Assembly (NCBI GenBank): GCA_003251955.1
Contig: QKDV01000157.1
Coordinates: 1-8,242, forward strand
From: Methanospirillum hungatei
GTDB taxonomy: Archaea; Halobacteriota; Methanomicrobia; Methanomicrobiales; Methanospirillaceae
DNA: 8,242 nt
Direction of reading: 5' to 3'
The translations under genes and the position numbers were made by a program. This document shows, one piece after another, positions 6,407 through 8,242 of this stretch (position 1 is its first letter; each line of letters starts with the position of its first letter). The notes under the pieces are model-generated. The model was not told the origin of the DNA, did no database searches, and was given only the letters and a program-made list of their open reading frames with translations.

Positions 6407-7066
6407 TTATTTTGTCTCGAACTTTTTAAGGGCGGTTGAGATCTTTTGGATCCGCTCAAGGCTGATTGTTTTAACTTTTTGTGCTGCAATATCGAAGATG
6501 AGGTTAGTCGGAAGGTCTACCTCTTCAGCAAACTTGGTCTGTGTGATCTTTTTCGTTGAAGTGAGTGCATTGAGGCGTTCTGATACACTTACCGGAACGG
6601 GAACCATGGTATCAAGCGCTGGCTGGACAAGTTTACGTCCACGCTTTGCTGGTGCTGATTTTACTGGTTCTGCTTTCTTTGTTGCTACCGCACTCCTTGC
6701 TTTTGCTGCTGCTGTTTTTGCCGGGGTCTTCGCTGCCACTGGCTTTGCGGCTACGGTTGTTTTCTTTACCGGAGTTCTTGCCTTTGTTGCTGCTGTTTTT
6801 GCCGGGGCTGCCTTGATTGGAGTTGCTTTTGCGGCTGGTGCCTGTTTGGCAGTTTCTGACCCAATCTGCTCCTTAACATCTTTCAGTTCAGTCTGCAGGA
6901 CACGAACTGTCTTATTTAACTGAAGCAGTTGCTTTGCCTGCATATCAATGATCTTTTTGAGGTCTGCCATTTCTGAGGCATTAACACTTGCCGGAGTTGC
7001 TTTGGGTTTTGCCACTGGCTTTACCGGCTTTCTTGCTGTTGTTTTTGGTGCTGGTTTAATTGCCAT
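6407..7066 (-). CDS. Histone-H1-like Lys/Ala/Pro-rich protein with XRE-like HTH
   Basis: A 219-residue, strongly basic, three-part protein that I cannot assign to a named family. Residues 1-30 are rich in Lys, Pro and Ala. Residues about 32-72 form a heptad coiled coil (MADLKKIIDMQAKQLLQL), likely for oligomerisation. Residues about 73-143 are a low-complexity Lys/Ala/Pro/Thr tract like histone H1 tails and bacterial AlgP/PhaF tails. Residues about 155-219 resemble a Cro/XRE helix-turn-helix (ITQTKFAEEVDLPTNLI, then a helix LERIQKISTALKKF). The likely role is nucleoid binding or DNA bridging with some sequence preference, inferred from composition and architecture. A 27-residue period in the linker shows growth by internal duplication. 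ATG at 7066 follows AAGGGGGG by 4 nt. The gene stands alone with its own promoter and terminator. Confidence 0.85.
   Translation of the reverse strand: MAIKPAPKTTARKPVKPVAKPKATPASVNASEMADLKKIIDMQAKQLLQLNKTVRVLQTELKDVKEQIGSETAKQAPAAKATPIKAAPAKTAATKARTPVKKTTVAAKPVAAKTPAKTAAAKARSAVATKKAEPVKSAPAKRGRKLVQPALDTMVPVPVSVSERLNALTSTKKITQTKFAEEVDLPTNLIFDIAAQKVKTISLERIQKISTALKKFETK
6707..6807. repeat. 20-bp direct repeat inside the H1-like linker
   Basis: The 20-bp sequence at 6707-6726 recurs exactly at 6788-6807, 81 bp (27 codons) away and in frame. In the protein it gives AKTAAAKAR and AKTAATKAR at about 116-124 and 89-97. This marks a recent tandem duplication or gene-conversion unit in the low-complexity tract. 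Confidence 0.8.
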
Positions 7067-7070
7067 TATT

Positions 7071-7078
7071 CCCCCCTT
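7071..7078 (-). promoter_or_regulatory. Ribosome binding site of the H1-like gene
   Basis: AAGGGGGG on the minus strand, 4 nt before ATG at 7066. This purine block fixes the start of the H1-like protein. Confidence 0.6.
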
Positions 7079-7092
7079 ATCTGATGATTATC

Positions 7093-7118
7093 GTATACTC
7101 GTTGAGATTTAAGTATAC
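7093..7118 (-). promoter_or_regulatory. Promoter of the H1-like gene with paired GTATAC sites
   Basis: TATACTTAAATC on the minus strand (7117-7106) is a TATA-like element; initiation about 25 nt on would leave a leader of about 20 nt. The palindrome GTATAC occurs twice (7093-7098 and 7113-7118), 20 bp apart, about two helical turns. One copy overlaps the TATA element and the other lies between it and the predicted start. A dimeric regulator, possibly the gene's own XRE-like domain, could bind both (inference). Confidence 0.45.
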
Positions 7119-7187
7119 AGAATAGGATTGATTCACTGATCCTGTCTCAACCTGTAATCACCAGTATCCCTTCATAATATGAATAAG

Positions 7188-7204
7188 ATATTTAAAAATT
7201 TATA
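7188..7204 (+). promoter_or_regulatory. Strong orphan TATA-like promoter
   Basis: ATATTTAAAAATTTATA is the best archaeal TATA-like element in the window. Initiation about 25 nt downstream falls at about 7222, next to the ATG at 7221. No normal gene follows. The transcript could be a small RNA or a leaderless micro-ORF message. T6 at 7461-7466 is one possible end. Confidence 0.45.
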
Positions 7205-7220
7205 GGGCTTTCTGGTTATC

Positions 7221-7262
7221 ATGAGAGAGTCATATGGTGATTATACAGAAAAGAGGAGGTGA
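7221..7262 (+). CDS. Possible 13-residue leader-type ORF ending in a perfect Shine-Dalgarno
   Basis: ATG at 7221 opens a 13-codon frame (MRESYGDYTEKRR) whose last bases and TGA form AGGAGGTGA (7254-7262), a full match to the archaeal anti-Shine-Dalgarno. An overlapping 12-codon frame starts at 7234 and ends at 7272. No ATG, GTG or TTG lies at normal spacing after the Shine-Dalgarno. It may be a leaderless micro-ORF, or the remnant of a gene whose body is lost. Support is the promoter position only. Confidence 0.22.
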   Translation: MRESYGDYTEKRR

Positions 7263-7580
7263 GTCCTGTTAATATCTTATTTCAATCTCATTTGCTGAAA
7301 TAGTTGTATTTATTTGACTTTGTCTGTTAGATACAGGTTTTAACCAAAAATTGTATTAAATCGATAATTCTTCAATTATTTTGCTTATCTCTCTCATATT
7401 GGCTATATTTTTACGGTTAATAAGAACCTATAAACTAAAAAATAACGATATTGGGTTATCTTTTTTGTGGCTAGAAGCGGTTACAATCCAAATTACCTGG
7501 CAATACATGGAATTAATCAAAAAAAAGAGTGTTAGTCAGAGTATCAGCATAGTCGATGTTCGATCCGAGACGCACGAGAT

Positions 7581-7630
7581 TATGTGTTTCACATACACCC
7601 CCCATCGGAGTCTTATGTGATAAATATCAC
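7581..7630. repeat. Cluster of nested palindromes
   Basis: TATGTG-TTT-CACATA (7581-7595) is a perfect 6-bp stem with a 3-nt loop. A second TATGTG (7614-7619) could pair with the same CACATA, giving two exclusive hairpins. It overlaps GTGATA-AA-TATCAC (7617-7630), a 14-bp inverted repeat of the size of a dimeric regulator's operator. No gene start lies close by. Confidence 0.45.
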
Positions 7631-7756
7631 TGACGTCCTGGGAATATTTATTTTTATCTTTTTTAATTTTCGGCCGTTCTTTGGTTTCTTTTGAAAACGT
7701 AGCCAAATAGGCGGTTTTTCTTATAATAATCAGAATATCAGATGGAGGGAACAGGC

Positions 7757-7840
7757 ATGACTCCTGGTTCCCGGGAGATTCTGTATGGTTATTATGCCGC
7801 GCTTATTCTGGATGGTTTTGCAGGATATCTGCTAGTGTGA
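7757..7840 (+). CDS. Possible 27-residue small protein beside the CRISPR array
   Basis: ATG at 7757 follows GGAGGGA (7744-7750) by 6 nt, and a TATA-like TTATAATAAT lies at 7721-7730. The frame ends at TGA 7838-7840, ten bases before the outermost repeat. The product begins MTPGSREILYGYYAALILDG and ends AGYLLV; the second half is hydrophobic and could sit in a membrane. I recognise no family. It could be a real small protein, the start of a gene cut off by array growth, or chance. The good ribosome binding site is the main reason to list it. Confidence 0.3.
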   Translation: MTPGSREILYGYYAALILDGFAGYLLV

Positions 7841-7850
7841 TGGTTCGATG

Positions 7851-8183
7851 GTTGCATCCCCACGTTTGTGGGGAACTCTGTGTTGGTGGCCGCTTGGTTG
7901 ACCCAGTAATTGGTTCATCCCCACGTTTGTGGGGAACTCAAAGCCCATTTTACACCTCCGACGGGATCAATAGGTTCATCCCCACGTGTGTGGGGAACTC
8001 CCTCTAACATGATGACAGCCTCCGGCCTGATATGGTTCATCCCCACGTGTGTGGGGAACTCTTATCGGTATGCCTGATACTATATCGATCTCAAGGTTCA
8101 TCCCCACGTGTGTGGGGAACTCGTCCTCGGCCTGGTTACGGCAAACCCACTCTTAGGTTCATCCCCACGTGTGTGGGGAACTC
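7851..8183 (-). CRISPR. Type I-E-like CRISPR array, 6 repeats and 5 spacers
   Basis: Six 28-bp repeats start at 7851, 7912, 7973, 8034, 8095 and 8156. All five spacers are exactly 33 bp, giving a 61-bp period as in type I-E. Read on the minus strand each repeat begins GAGTTCCCCAC and ends GTGGGGATGAACC, very close to the E. coli I-E repeat, so crRNAs come from the minus strand. The stem is TCCCCAC/GTGGGGA with a 4-nt loop. The four right-hand repeats are identical; the two left ones carry one change in the loop (plus-strand GTTT instead of GTGT), and the outermost (7851) also differs at bases 2 and 4. A decayed repeat marks the trailer end, agreeing with a leader at the right. No repeat follows at the expected position 8217. 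Cas genes would be beyond the right edge or elsewhere. Spacer targets cannot be told. Confidence 0.96.
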
Positions 8184-8242
8184 TCTTTCAATTATATCCA
8201 ACCTTGGAGAAATATCCTTCTACCGCCGGGACATACTCGAAC
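8184..8242 (-). promoter_or_regulatory. Leader-proximal flank of the CRISPR array (partial)
   Basis: These 59 bases adjoin the leader-side repeat and contain no further repeat. On the minus strand the sequence next to the repeat is A-rich (GGATATAATTGAAAGA), recalling the A-rich end of I-E leaders where the integrase docks. The assignment follows from repeat direction and the decayed repeat at the other end. The promoter itself is probably outside the window. Confidence 0.5.

Larger units (their letters stand above)
7067..7850. other. Long AT-rich region between the H1-like gene and the CRISPR array
   Basis: About 780 bp with no recognisable protein gene. It contains the promoter of the H1-like gene, an orphan plus-strand promoter with very short frames (7188-7272), several T-runs on the plus strand (such as 7461-7466 and clusters in 7641-7672), eight A residues at 7519-7526 (a T-run for minus-strand transcripts), nested palindromes at 7581-7630, and a possible 27-codon frame at 7757-7840. 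A 79-codon TTG-started frame at 7381-7620 is not supported. It lies on the trailer side of the array, not the leader side. Confidence 0.6.

Noticed and set aside
6369..6923. 184-codon Ala/Val/Phe-rich plus-strand frame that looks like a membrane protein
   Set aside because: It is the antisense of the Lys/Ala/Pro-rich tract; the GC-rich repeated codons leave the opposite strand open and hydrophobic by accident.
7556..7575. TTCGATCC resembling a tRNA T-loop
   Set aside because: The flanking bases do not pair to form a T-stem and no acceptor or anticodon arm can be built around it.
7381..7620. 79-codon TTG-started frame in the AT-rich region
   Set aside because: Rare start, no ribosome binding site, no recognisable sequence, and its 3' part overlaps the nested palindromes.
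7067..7850. Reading the AT-rich region left of the array as the CRISPR leader
   Set aside because: The repeat matches E. coli I-E on the minus strand and the decayed repeat is at the left end, so this side is the trailer.

Overview
The window looks like chromosomal DNA of a methanogenic archaeon of the Methanomicrobiales (Methanospirillum/Methanoregula-like). This is an inference from several traits seen together: very PAS-rich signal proteins, a winged-helix plus multi-PAS protein ending in a PAS domain without a kinase, AT-rich TATA-like boxes upstream of genes, GGAG-type ribosome binding sites, and oligo-T terminators. No rRNA, tRNA or recognisable insertion sequence is present.

Layout. 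(i) 1-3268, minus strand: three co-oriented signalling genes read right to left. They are a small TPR protein (2909-3268), a protein resembling a degenerate response-regulator receiver with an acidic tail (2108-2827), and a membrane PAS histidine kinase (1-2019) cut by the left edge just after its phospho-accepting His. (ii) 3269-3818: a 550-bp divergent intergenic region with promoters and palindromes but no convincing gene. (iii) 3819-5945, plus strand: a 708-residue protein with an N-terminal DNA-binding domain and five PAS domains, ended by an oligo-T tract. (iv) 5992-6246, minus: a SemiSWEET-type sugar transporter half-repeat. (v) 6407-7066, minus: a Lys/Ala/Pro-rich histone-H1-like protein with a coiled coil and an XRE-like helix-turn-helix. 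(vi) 7067-7850: an AT-rich, gene-poor stretch holding an orphan promoter with a perfect Shine-Dalgarno, nested palindromes and a possible 27-residue ORF. (vii) 7851-8183: a six-repeat type I-E-like CRISPR array, read on the minus strand, with its leader side at the right edge. No cas gene is visible.

How it fits together. The left half is sensory: the kinase, the pseudo-receiver-like protein and the TPR protein could form one signalling module, and two of them share upstream sequence motifs. The multi-PAS regulator transcribed away from them may be a one-component regulator of nearby genes. The right half combines a chromatin-like protein and an adaptive immunity locus with no obvious functional link. 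The points most worth following up are the H1-like/XRE protein, the repeated CTGATC-N3-GATCAG palindrome around the pseudo-receiver gene, and the orphan promoter region between the H1-like gene and the CRISPR array.
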